A model generated the notes under the pieces. The model saw only the letters and a program-made list of their open reading frames with translations, was not told the origin of the DNA and searched no databases. From positions 1 through 60,161 of the forward strand of contig DXZR01000011.1 in assembly GCA_019419555.1 (NCBI GenBank): a stretch of 60,161 nt of DNA. Direction: 5' to 3'. Shown here piece after piece: positions 46,256 to 55,348 of the stretch (position 1 is its first letter; every line of letters starts with the position of its first letter). The stretch comes from Collinsella sp. GTDB taxonomy: Bacteria > Actinomycetota > Coriobacteriia > Coriobacteriales > Coriobacteriaceae. A program made the position numbers and the translations under genes.

Positions 46256-47560
46256 TTAGGCATCCCAGGCGTCGCGGCCGCGCAGCGCGCGCAAGCCGAT
46301 GTCGTGACGCAGGGTCTTGCCCTCAAAATCAATCTTCTCGCAGGCCTCGTAGGCAAGGTTGCGAGCGTTCTCGAACGTGTCGCCCAGAGCGGTCACGGCA
46401 AGCACGCGGCCACCATTGGTCACGAGCTGGCCGTCCACCACGGCAGTGCCCGCGTGGTACACCGTCACGTTCTCCATGGCCTCGGCATCCTCAATACCGG
46501 TGATGACCTTGCCTTTCTCGTAGCTGCCGGGGTAGCCCGCGCTCGTCAGGACAACGGCCACGGCCCACTCGTCGCGCCAGTCGAGTTCAATCTGGTCGAG
46601 CTCGCAGTTGGCGCAGGCGAGCATGACCTCGACCAGATCGTTCTTAAGGCGCGGCAGCACGACCTGCGTCTCGGGGTCGCCAAAGCGGGCATTGAACTCC
46701 AGCACCTTGGGGCCGGCAGGCGTGAGCATAAAGCCGCCATACAGGCAGCCGCGGTAGTCGATGCCCTCGGCAGCAAGCTCGGCCACGGTCTGCTCCATGA
46801 CCGCCACCATGGTGGCGTGCTCCTCGTCGGTCACGATGGGCACCGGGCTATAGACGCCCATGCCGCCGGTGTTGGGGCCCTTGTCGCCCTCGAGCGCGCG
46901 CTTGTGGTCCTGCGAGGTGGCCATGGGACGCACGGTCTTGCCGTCGGTAAAGGCCAGCAGCGAGCACTCGGGACCAACGAGCATCTCCTCGATAACCACG
47001 GTGTTGCCGGCATCGCCAAAGGTGCCGCCAAAGCACTCGCGCACGGCCTCCTCGGCCTGCTCAAGTTCGGTCGCCACGATAACGCCCTTGCCCGCGGCAA
47101 GACCGTCGGCCTTGACGACCAGCGGAGCGCCCTGCTCGCGCACGTAGGCGAGAGCCGAAGCCTCGTCGGTAAACGAACCATAGGCTGCCGTCGGGATACC
47201 GGCGCGCTCCATGAGCTGCTTGGAAAACAGCTTGGAACCCTCCATCTGGGCGCCCTCGGCACCCGGGCCAAAGCAGGGAATACCCGCCGCGCGCACGGCG
47301 TCGGCTACGCCCGCCACGAGCGGAGCCTCGGGGCCAATTACCACGAGTCCGCATCCGTGGCTCTGCGCAAACGCCGCCACGGCCGCAGAATCGCAGTCGT
47401 CGAGAACAACGTTCTCGCCGCAGCTCGCGGTGCCGCCGTTGCCCGGCGCGATGTAGAGCTTGCCGGCGCGCGGTGATGCTGCGAGCTTGGCTGCCAAAGC
47501 ATGCTCACGGCCGCCGCTGCCCAACAACAGGATGTCGATGGTTTGAGTGTCCGCCTTCAA
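46256..47560 (-). CDS. purD: Phosphoribosylamine-glycine ligase (GAR synthetase)
   Basis: Second step of purine synthesis: joins glycine to phosphoribosylamine with ATP. The 434-residue ATP-grasp protein has LLLGSGGREHALAAKL near residue 9, IGPEAPLVAG, PFVVKADGLAAGKGV-type VVKADGLAAGKGV, and GFMLTPAGPKVLEFNARFGDPETQ. I chose a TTG start at 47560 because AGGAGG lies seven bases upstream and the size then matches the family; upstream codons read through intergenic sequence. It follows purA. Confidence 0.94.
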   Translation of the reverse strand: MKADTQTIDILLLGSGGREHALAAKLAASPRAGKLYIAPGNGGTASCGENVVLDDCDSAAVAAFAQSHGCGLVVIGPEAPLVAGVADAVRAAGIPCFGPGAEGAQMEGSKLFSKQLMERAGIPTAAYGSFTDEASALAYVREQGAPLVVKADGLAAGKGVIVATELEQAEEAVRECFGGTFGDAGNTVVIEEMLVGPECSLLAFTDGKTVRPMATSQDHKRALEGDKGPNTGGMGVYSPVPIVTDEEHATMVAVMEQTVAELAAEGIDYRGCLYGGFMLTPAGPKVLEFNARFGDPETQVVLPRLKNDLVEVMLACANCELDQIELDWRDEWAVAVVLTSAGYPGSYEKGKVITGIEDAEAMENVTVYHAGTAVVDGQLVTNGGRVLAVTALGDTFENARNLAYEACEKIDFEGKTLRHDIGLRALRGRDAWDA

Positions 47561-47614
47561 GGGTGCCTCCTCTGTGGATGAATGGCCCGCTCCGCGCGAG
47601 CCCTTTGCAAGCAA

Positions 47615-47656
47615 ATATACCCCTCGGCCGCCCGTCCGGGCTGCAAAGGGGTATAT
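47615..47656. repeat. Palindrome between purD and purA
   Basis: ATATACCCCT and AGGGGTATAT are perfect 10-bp arms around a 22-base interior with a second small GC hairpin (GCCCG/CGGGC). Could be a purA terminator or operator for purD; nothing decides. Confidence 0.6.
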
Positions 47657-47678
47657 CGCAATAACCAAATAGTCCCGA

Positions 47679-48965
<1,287 letters not shown>

Positions 48966-49058
48966 GTTTACTCCTTACATTCATGGACTGTCTACGCGCC
49001 ACGCCGGCACGCAGAAGCACAAAACATTCCTAGTATACCCGTGCAACGGGCGCCTGTC

Positions 49059-50450
49059 CTACTCCTCGGCATGTGCCCCATCAAGCTCATAGAACTTGGT
49101 GGATGCCGGCAGGAACATCAGGTCGACGTCGCCGATCGGGCCCGAACGGTTCTTGGCCACGACGATACGCGTAACGCCCTCGTCGGGTCGATCGTCGCGC
49201 GAGGCTTCGGCCTCGTCGGCGGAGCGGTCCAAGAACATAACGATATCGGCGTCCTGCTCGATGGAGCCCGATTCACGAAGGTCGGAAAGCTGCGGGCGCT
49301 TGCCGGTACGGGATTCGACCTGACGCGAGAGCTGCGACAGCGCGATGAGCGGGATCTTGAGTTCCTTGGCCATGATCTTCAGACCACGCGACATCTCGGA
49401 GACCTCGACGGTACGGCTCTCGGAGCGGCGTCCCGGCGGAGGACTCACCAGCTGCAGGTAGTCCAGGATGATGATGGCCTTCTCCTTGTTGTGGAGCATG
49501 CGGCGGCTCTTGGCGCGAATCTCGGTCACTGTGGTGCCGGGCGTATCGTCAATCAGAATATCGAGCTTGGACAAGGTCTGCGTGGCCTCGTTGATATTGG
49601 CCCACTGCTCGGGGCTAATGCGGCCCATGCGGAAGTCACTGATCGAAATCATGGCGTAGGCGCAAATCAGACGCTGGGCAATTTCCTTGCCCGACATCTC
49701 CAGCGAGAAGAAGCCGACGGTATAACCGGCCGCGGCAGCGTTGAGCGCCAGATTCAGGGCGAACGACGTCTTACCCACAGCAGGGCGGGCGCCGATGATG
49801 ATGAGCTGGCCCTCGCGAAAACCCATGAGCATGCGGTCGAGCGACGGGAAGCCCGTGGGCACGCCCGCAGCCTGGCCGCCTGCCTGGCACACTTCCTCGG
49901 CCTCGTTATAGGCCTCGACCATAAACTCGGTCAGCGTCTTGTAGCTCGACTTGACCTCGCGCGCCGTGACCTTGAGCAACTTGCTCTCGGCCAGCTCCAC
50001 GACCTCTTTGGTATCGGTGGGAGCGTTATAGGCCAGCGCGTTGATCTCGTTGGTGGCGCCGATCAGCTCACGCAGCATCGAATCGCGGCGAACGATAGCG
50101 GCATGGTGCTGCCAGTTGACGAGCGACAGGGTCTGACCCATCAACTCCAAAATGTAGGCCTCGCCGCCCACGGCATCAAGCTTGTTGATGCTTCGCAGGT
50201 AATCGATCAGCGAGATGGAGTCGATGGGAATGCGGCTGTTGTACATATCGACCATCGCGGTATAGATGGTCTTATGAATGGGCCGGTAGAAGTCATCGGG
50301 CTGCAGCTCGACCTGGGCCTCTTCGACCACCTCGGGCGATAGCAGCATAGCGGCCAGTACATTGGCCTCTGCATCTTGGTTTTGGGGAAGACCCAACTTT
50401 GAGCCGCGGTCCTCGACCGTCAGCCCGGTCTCCCTATCGTCATATGCCAT
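49059..50450 (-). CDS. dnaB: Replicative DNA helicase
   Basis: Unwinds DNA ahead of the replisome as a hexamer. The 463-residue protein has the N-terminal DnaB helical domain (PQNQDAEANVLAAMLLS near residue 23) and a RecA-like C-terminal ATPase with GARPAVGKTSFALNLA, ILDYLQL and QLSRQVESRTGKRPQLSDLRESGSIEQDAD. No intein is present. The ATG at 50450 has GAGG six bases upstream. Downstream of rplI, a classic association. Confidence 0.96.
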   Translation of the reverse strand: MAYDDRETGLTVEDRGSKLGLPQNQDAEANVLAAMLLSPEVVEEAQVELQPDDFYRPIHKTIYTAMVDMYNSRIPIDSISLIDYLRSINKLDAVGGEAYILELMGQTLSLVNWQHHAAIVRRDSMLRELIGATNEINALAYNAPTDTKEVVELAESKLLKVTAREVKSSYKTLTEFMVEAYNEAEEVCQAGGQAAGVPTGFPSLDRMLMGFREGQLIIIGARPAVGKTSFALNLALNAAAAGYTVGFFSLEMSGKEIAQRLICAYAMISISDFRMGRISPEQWANINEATQTLSKLDILIDDTPGTTVTEIRAKSRRMLHNKEKAIIILDYLQLVSPPPGRRSESRTVEVSEMSRGLKIMAKELKIPLIALSQLSRQVESRTGKRPQLSDLRESGSIEQDADIVMFLDRSADEAEASRDDRPDEGVTRIVVAKNRSGPIGDVDLMFLPASTKFYELDGAHAEE

Positions 50451-50599
50451 GAGCATCCTCATTCATATCGCTTGCGAGCATCCATAGTATCAGCCACGGT
50501 CCCAAAACGCGCCGCGCGCCGCCAATCATCACCGAACCAAACGGATGAACGGTCCTGTATATAGGACTTCGACGCAACGTTCACCATGACACTCACTCA

Positions 50600-50645
50600 G
50601 CGCAAAAAACAAAAGGGCGCCCTGGTTTCCCAGAGCGCCCTTCTT
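50600..50645 (-). terminator. Terminator after rplI
   Basis: On the minus strand GGGCGCTCTGG pairs with CCAGGGCGCCC around GAAA, followed by TTTTGTTTTTTG. It ends the rpsF-ssb-rpsR-rplI unit, so dnaB needs its own promoter or readthrough. Confidence 0.9.
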
Positions 50646-50674
50646 AGAACAAGATTGTTGCGTTGCAGCAAATG

Positions 50675-51214
50675 CTACTCGGCAGCAGCCTCAGTCTCGA
50701 CCTCGGCGGTCTCGGCCTCGGCGACCTCAGCGGCCTCCTCGACCTCAGCCTCGGCAGCGAGCTCCTCTGCGGTAACGCCGACGAGAACGACAACCTCGGC
50801 CTTGATCTCGCGGTACAGCGAGATGGCAACGGTGTGGGCACCGGCAACCTTGATGGGCTTACCGAGCTCGACGCGCTTGCGGTCGATGTCCATACCGAGC
50901 TGAGCCTTGATGGCGTCAGCGATCATAGCGGCGGTAACAGAGCCAAAGAGGATGCCCTCGTCGCCGACCTTGACGTCAACGGTGACCTGCTTGCCCTCGA
51001 GGGCAGCCTTGGTCTCGTTGGCGGTAGCCAGACGGACGGCCTCGCGCTTGGCGATGTTGTTGCGACGCTCGTCGAGCTGCTTGAGGTTGCCCTTGGTGGC
51101 GGCAACAGCGAGCTTCTTGGGGAACAGGAAGTTCTCAGCGTAACCCTGAGCGACCTCTACGACGTCACCCTCGCCGCCCTTGCCCTTGATCTCATCGAGA
51201 AGAATAACCTTCAT
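50675..51214 (-). CDS. rplI: Ribosomal protein bL9
   Basis: 179 residues with the N-terminal domain MKVILLDEIKGKGGEGDVVEV and AQGYAENFLFPKKLAV, a connecting helix, and the C-terminal rRNA-binding domain (about 75-150). A tail of about 30 Ala/Glu residues extends past the usual end. GGGAG stands before the ATG. Last gene of the ribosomal unit. Confidence 0.97.
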   Translation of the reverse strand: MKVILLDEIKGKGGEGDVVEVAQGYAENFLFPKKLAVAATKGNLKQLDERRNNIAKREAVRLATANETKAALEGKQVTVDVKVGDEGILFGSVTAAMIADAIKAQLGMDIDRKRVELGKPIKVAGAHTVAISLYREIKAEVVVLVGVTAEELAAEAEVEEAAEVAEAETAEVETEAAAE

Positions 51215-51229
51215 GATGCGTCTCCCTTC

Positions 51230-51496
51230 TTAGCCGCGGTCGCGGTTGCCACGAGAGGAAACCACGGGGACGGTGTACGGCAGGAGAGCCATCTCGCGGG
51301 CGCGCTTGATGGCGTTGGCGATGTCATGCTGATGCTGCGTGCAAGCGCCAGTGACGCGACGGGGCTTGATCTTGCCACGATCGGTCATGTACTTACGGAG
51401 AAGCTGAGTGTCCTTATAGTCGATGAACTCAGTGTTCTCCTTGCAGAACTGGCAGTACTTACGACGCGGCTGACGTGCAGAAAAATCATTAGCCAT
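51230..51496 (-). CDS. rpsR: Ribosomal protein bS18
   Basis: 88 residues: ARQPRRKYCQFCKENTEFIDYKD near the start, then the core LLRKYMTDRGKIKPRRVTGAC. The CQFC pair hints at the zinc-bearing form, although only three cysteines are visible in all. Start at ATG 51496, preceded by AAAGG. Between ssb and rplI. Confidence 0.97.
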   Translation of the reverse strand: MANDFSARQPRRKYCQFCKENTEFIDYKDTQLLRKYMTDRGKIKPRRVTGACTQHQHDIANAIKRAREMALLPYTVPVVSSRGNRDRG

Positions 51497-51568
51497 GTCA
51501 AAATACCTTTCATTTGGCAACTTCGGCGAACCGAAGCCGCCTCTCACTCAAAAATAGGTGAACAACCC

Positions 51569-52021
51569 TTAGAACGGGATGTCCTCATCGTAGACGTCGA
51601 CCGCGGGCGGCGTAGCCACCGGTGCGGCAGGACGTGCTGCAGGCGCGGGAGCTGCGGGGGCATAACCGCCCTGATCGTAGCCACCCTGGCCACCACGGGA
51701 GCTCATAAACTCGATCTCATCGACGATGACCTCAAGCTTGCTCCGGCGCTGGCCGTCGCGCTCCCAAGAGCTGTAGCGCAGCTTGCCCTCGATCGCGACC
51801 TTGTTTCCCTTTGCCAGGAAACGGCTCACGGCCTCGGCGCGGGTGCCGAACATAGTGCAGTCGACAAAGTTGGGATAGTCCTCCCACTCGCCAGTCTGCG
51901 CGTTACGGCGACGATCGTTGACGGCGACGCCAAAGGACAGAACCTGGGTTCCGCCGGCGGTGGCGCGCAGCTCGGGATCGCGGGTGAGGTTACCGGTGAT
52001 GTTCACTCGATTGATGCTCAT
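51569..52021 (-). CDS. ssb: Single-stranded DNA-binding protein
   Basis: 150 residues: OB-fold with INRVNITGNLTRDPELRA, FVDCTMFGTRAEAVSRFLAKG and KVAIEGKLRYSSWE, a Gly/Ala/Pro-rich flexible tail, and the acidic tip DEDIPF that binds partner proteins. Placed between rpsF and rpsR, the usual arrangement. Confidence 0.97.
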   Translation of the reverse strand: MSINRVNITGNLTRDPELRATAGGTQVLSFGVAVNDRRRNAQTGEWEDYPNFVDCTMFGTRAEAVSRFLAKGNKVAIEGKLRYSSWERDGQRRSKLEVIVDEIEFMSSRGGQGGYDQGGYAPAAPAPAARPAAPVATPPAVDVYDEDIPF

Positions 52022-52069
52022 AACTCACTACTTCCTCTTGGGGCACAAGCCCAGTCCAAAACGACAGTC

Positions 52070-52363
52070 TTACTCCTGGTCGTCGCGACGGACGATCATG
52101 TGGCGGACCACAGCGTCGGTGATGCGCAGGATGCGATCAAGCTCGGCGATCTGGGTAGGATCTGCGTGGAAGTTGATGAGGGTGTAGTCACCATCGGTGA
52201 GGTCGTTGATCTCGTAGGCGAGCTTGCGCTTGCCCCAGTCGTCAACGGAGTCGACCTTGCCAGCGCCCTCAGCGATCGTGGTATCGATACGCTTCATAAC
52301 AGCGAGACGAGTCTCGGGGTCGAGCGACGGGTCAACAAAGAACAGCAGTTCATAAGCCTTCAT
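52070..52363 (-). CDS. rpsF: Ribosomal protein bS6
   Basis: 97 residues: MKAYELLFFVDPSLDPE, the WGKRKLAYEINDLTDGDY segment, and ending VRRDDQE. Normal bS6 length. AGAGGAGG precedes the ATG at 52363. First gene of rpsF-ssb-rpsR-rplI, with a promoter and leader hairpin upstream. Confidence 0.97.
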   Translation of the reverse strand: MKAYELLFFVDPSLDPETRLAVMKRIDTTIAEGAGKVDSVDDWGKRKLAYEINDLTDGDYTLINFHADPTQIAELDRILRITDAVVRHMIVRRDDQE

Positions 52364-52389
52364 ATTGTCACCTCCTCTGGGCAAATGTG

Positions 52390-52418
52390 GCTTCAGGTCG
52401 TGAAGGTGCGCCTGAAGC
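52390..52418 (-). promoter_or_regulatory. Leader hairpin upstream of rpsF
   Basis: GCTTCAGG and CCTGAAGC form a perfect 8-bp stem in the rpsF 5' untranslated region, with loop CGCACCTTCACGA. In many bacteria the bS6:bS18 complex binds a leader RNA here to control its own operon. Position fits; I cannot confirm the consensus. Confidence 0.45.
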
Positions 52419-52434
52419 AGGAAAAGACTTGGTA

Positions 52435-52463
52435 ATAATATCTTTCAACCTCCTAGGCCGCAA
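52435..52463 (-). promoter_or_regulatory. Promoter of the rpsF operon
   Basis: On the minus strand TTGCGG (52463-52458) and TATTAT (52440-52435) are spaced by 17 bases, about 70 bases upstream of the rpsF start. The transcript would begin just before the leader hairpin. Confidence 0.6.
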
Positions 52464-52474
52464 GAATATGCAGC

Positions 52475-52820
52475 TACAACCTCATGACCTCCACATATGC
52501 CCATACTCGCACGACGTTTCATGCGCATTCCAACCAAATGCTTACCAAAAGCTTGACGAATCTGTGGACACGATACGGTGCCGTGGGGACGAGCTGAGCC
52601 AAGCCGCAGGTCAACGGGCACAAGGCTGTGGTCGCAAAATGCATACCAGCGGTCCACAGCACCACCCAAAGATTTTTAAATTCATTGCCAAGTCGCTTAT
52701 GAATACCCCTTTTGAACAATTGAGTTGATCAACCACGCTGGTCGGAAGCCGTTTTTTTGGCACCTCAAACCCCACTGCAACGCCAAGCGCGGCCGAGCGT
52801 TTTAAAAAATGCCAACTTTT
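52475..52820. other. Gap without a supported gene
   Basis: Short open frames on both strands here lack ribosome sites and resemble no protein I know. Apart from the two flanking promoters I see nothing in it. Confidence 0.5.
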
Positions 52821-52824
52821 CTGT

Positions 52825-52852
52825 TTGCACTTTGCGATTCCTCGTGTATACT
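52825..52852 (+). promoter_or_regulatory. Promoter of the tRNA-Ser genes
   Basis: TTGCAC and TATACT are spaced by 16 bases, ending 16 bases before the first tRNA. Position and sequence fit a sigma-70 type tRNA promoter. Confidence 0.7.
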
Positions 52853-52868
52853 GACTTTCGCATTTAAC

Positions 52869-52959
52869 GGAGAGTTGTCCGAGTGGCCGAAGGAGCACGA
52901 TTGGAAATCGTGTAGGCGTCAAAAGCGTCTCCAGGGTTCAAATCCCTGACTCTCCGCCA
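52869..52959 (+). tRNA. tRNA-Ser (GGA)
   Basis: 91 nt including encoded CCA, with a long variable arm and anticodon GGA. Acceptor ends GGAGAGT/ACTCTCC pair, and the T-arm reads GGTTCAAATC. Confidence 0.96.
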
Positions 52960-52968
52960 GTTAATTCC

Positions 52969-52998
52969 AAAGCAGGCCTTCGAGCCTGCTTTGTTTTT
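52969..52998 (+). terminator. Terminator between the two tRNA-Ser genes
   Basis: AAAGCAGGC and GCCTGCTTT form a perfect 9-bp stem with loop CTTCGA, followed by GTTTTT. The second tRNA starts about ten bases later, so its expression needs readthrough. Confidence 0.85.
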
Positions 52999-53007
52999 AC
53001 CCCACGC

Positions 53008-53098
53008 GGAGGGGTGGCAGAGTGGTTGAATGCGGCGGTCTCGAAAACCGTTTGGCCTGTATAAGGTCACGAGGGTTCGAATCCCTCCTCCTCCGCCA
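53008..53098 (+). tRNA. tRNA-Ser (CGA)
   Basis: 91 nt including encoded CCA, with acceptor GGAGGGG/CCTCCTCC-type pairing (one wobble), a long variable arm and anticodon CGA in the loop CTCGAAA. Confidence 0.93.
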
Positions 53099-53109
53099 TT
53101 TAGATTGAG

Positions 53110-53137
53110 AAAGCTCCCGGTATTGGGGGCTTTTTTG
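53110..53137 (+). terminator. Terminator after tRNA-Ser (CGA)
   Basis: AAAGCTCCC pairs with GGGGGCTTT around a six-base loop, followed by a run of T on the plus strand. Confidence 0.85.
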
Positions 53138-53176
53138 TTATCGAATCCTCTCTTGGCCGCACGTCCCAACCAACCA

Positions 53177-53231
53177 TGTACATCACCCTCCAAAAACGAC
53201 ATTTTTCGACATCTTTGGAGGCTGATGTACA
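53177..53231. repeat. Palindromic repeat, left copy flanking the nuclease-like gene
   Basis: TGTACATCA...TGATGTACA outer arms and CTCCAAA/TTTGGAG inner arms surround AACGACATTTTTCGACATC. The same 55-57 bp element recurs at 54377-54433 in the same orientation with one clear base change inside. Confidence 0.92.
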
Positions 53232-53342
53232 CCTTTGCATATCGCGCTCGGCGCACGATTGGCCATTTTGCCAGCATTCGGTATATTTCCTCACTTCAAC
53301 GGACATAAGGACTGCATATCGGCATAAAGCGAGAGGTCCCTA

Positions 53343-54350
53343 ATGGATACTCCTGTTCTCATTTCGCATAAAACGGCATGGCTCGTCCATCATGCACCGC
53401 GGAACCTGGTTCAAGCCGTCGCACAACGCGACTACCAGATAGGTGTGCGGGGCCTCTCTACCCAGCAACGCATCGCGCGCATTCGGCAGGCACTTACCGA
53501 CTGCGGCATTCCGTCCACCATGCTCAAGACTATCGACATCTCCGTAGTATTTGCTTTCGAGCGAATTCGCACCAACGGTGTCACTTGCCACGTTCTCGGC
53601 CAAAACCTACCCTACGACCATATTGGCGAGCTTACGCCCGGCATCTTTATCACCGACGAAGCCTTCACCTTCGTGCTCACTGCCGAGTGGATGGATAGGA
53701 TCGAATACCTCGAGTATGGTTACGAAGCTTGCGGCGACTATCGCATGGGGCTCAATCCCTCCGACCCTTATACCGAGCAACCAGCCACCACCTCCAAGGA
53801 CGAAATTGTCGAGTTACTCGATCGGCACCCTGGCAAACCCGGCGCCACACGCGCCAGACTCGCGCTCAGACACATCTACGACCACTCAGCCTCGCCCATG
53901 GAGACCGCATCGTCCATCGCCCTTTCACTTCCAACAAGCGAAGGCGGCGTTGGTATCCGAGGTATCGAACTCAATAAACCGCTCGAAATCCCTCAACGTC
54001 TTTGGCATTGCACAAAAGCCCGAACGCTCAAAATCGACACTCTTGTTACTTATCAGCGCAGAGAACTCGGCATCGAATATAAGGGCGGCTTTCACGATGA
54101 GGTCGAACGCAAGGGAGCGGACGCGGAACGAGAGGCCGTGCTCGCCCAAATGGGATATCGAATCGTTACGCTCACCTCGGCACAGTTCGCAAGTCAGCTT
54201 GCCTTTCACCGCGCCATGAACAATATTCGCGAAGCACTCGGTATGCCCCGCTGCACGGACGCCGAGCACCAGCGAAAGCAAAACGAACTGCGCAAGGCAC
54301 TTATCCGCAACTGGAAGGGCGCGCAGGGCGAAGACATGCCTTCCGAGTAG
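53343..54350 (+). CDS. Hypothetical protein with nuclease-like (DUF559/PD-(D/E)XK type) C-terminus
   Basis: A 335-residue protein. The first 200 residues resemble no family I can name with confidence, although the layout (an early HHAPRN segment, then helix-rich middle) recalls AbiEi-like proteins common in Coriobacteriia. The C-terminal part has GIEYKGGFHDEVERKGADAEREAVLAQMGYRIVTLT: an E-x-K strand followed by a helix and a strand, as in small DUF559 endonuclease folds. Activity is not proven. GAGAGG precedes the ATG. The gene is bracketed by two direct copies of a palindromic element and has a lower GC content than its neighbours. Confidence 0.6.
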   Translation: MDTPVLISHKTAWLVHHAPRNLVQAVAQRDYQIGVRGLSTQQRIARIRQALTDCGIPSTMLKTIDISVVFAFERIRTNGVTCHVLGQNLPYDHIGELTPGIFITDEAFTFVLTAEWMDRIEYLEYGYEACGDYRMGLNPSDPYTEQPATTSKDEIVELLDRHPGKPGATRARLALRHIYDHSASPMETASSIALSLPTSEGGVGIRGIELNKPLEIPQRLWHCTKARTLKIDTLVTYQRRELGIEYKGGFHDEVERKGADAEREAVLAQMGYRIVTLTSAQFASQLAFHRAMNNIREALGMPRCTDAEHQRKQNELRKALIRNWKGAQGEDMPSE

Positions 54351-54376
54351 CGGCATCTCAGCGCCCCACACCAAAC

Positions 54377-54433
54377 GTGTACATCACCCTCCAAAAACGA
54401 CATTTTTTGACATCTTTGGAGGCTGATGTACAC
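54377..54433. repeat. Palindromic repeat, right copy flanking the nuclease-like gene
   Basis: GTGTACATCA and TGATGTACAC are perfect 10-bp outer arms, with CTCCAAA/TTTGGAG inside a two-base bulge. A near-identical copy is at 53177-53231. No T run follows. Confidence 0.92.
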
Positions 54434-54552
54434 GCTTGGTGCCTACGCCCGCATCCAGTCCCGACCGTTTACCGAGCTATAGGGTCGCCAGACCCGCCAA
54501 CCATGTACTATGTACGGGCATTGTCTAAACCCGCAACACAAAGGACCCCACC

Positions 54553-55242
54553 TTGCCCGTCGTCGCCGCTATGACCGTTACCTCACACGCCTCGGATGCC
54601 ATGGTCGCCATCCCGTTTTGGCTCGAGATGTTCGCTGTTGTCGCGGCATCGATCTCGGGCGTTCTGGTCGCGCGCGAGCACAAGCTCGACCTGGTGGGCG
54701 CCGTCGCGCTCGCCGTGGTTTGCGGCCTGGGCGGCGGTCTTTTGCGCGATATGACGCTGCAAGTGGGCAACGTCTACATCCTCAACCAGCCGATGGCGCT
54801 CCCGCTTTCCATTGCCACGGCAGCCATCATCTACATTTTCCCGGCAATCGTCGACAAGCCCGAAAAACTCATTCCCCTGCTCGACATCATCTCGGTGGGC
54901 ATCTATGCGGCAACCGGCGCGGACAAGGCGCTGGTCTACGGATTCGCACCGGCCGTATGCATCATGATGGGCTTTTTCACCGCCGTGGGCGGCGGCATGT
55001 TGCGCGACGGCTTTATGGGCGTGGTTCCGGGTATTTTCCAGCGCACCAACTTCTATGCCATCGCGGCTATCGCCGGATCGGCAAGCTATGTCTGCCTCGT
55101 CATGAGCGGCTTGGTCAGCAATGTCGTCGCGCTGGTCGTTTGCGTCGTAGTGACCATGGGCCTGCGTTGGCTGTCGCTGCGCTTTGACATCAAAAGCCCC
55201 ACCGAAGAGGACATCGCGCGCTTTTTGCACCACAAAAAGTAG
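54553..55242 (+). CDS. TRIC-family cation channel (UPF0126/YadS)
   Basis: A 229-residue membrane protein made of two homologous halves of three helices plus one, with the paired glycine motifs GGGLLRDM and GGGMLRDG. Bacterial TRIC proteins are trimeric potassium/cation channels. A TTG at 54553 with AAAGGA seven bases upstream is the chosen start; an ATG at 54571 is the alternative. It stands alone. Confidence 0.9.
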   Translation: MPVVAAMTVTSHASDAMVAIPFWLEMFAVVAASISGVLVAREHKLDLVGAVALAVVCGLGGGLLRDMTLQVGNVYILNQPMALPLSIATAAIIYIFPAIVDKPEKLIPLLDIISVGIYAATGADKALVYGFAPAVCIMMGFFTAVGGGMLRDGFMGVVPGIFQRTNFYAIAAIAGSASYVCLVMSGLVSNVVALVVCVVVTMGLRWLSLRFDIKSPTEEDIARFLHHKK

Positions 55243-55348
55243 ATTGCGCGGGCTCATCCTTCGAAATGCAACCGAGAGGTTCTTTTAGAGCGCCCACGCG
55301 TTGGGTACCCTGTTAGGTGCATATCGAGCATCTGACGAAGGATTCACT

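Noticed and set aside
52387..52728. Small gene upstream of the tRNA-Ser genes
   Set aside because: No ribosome site, and it overlaps the rpsF promoter and leader in antisense.
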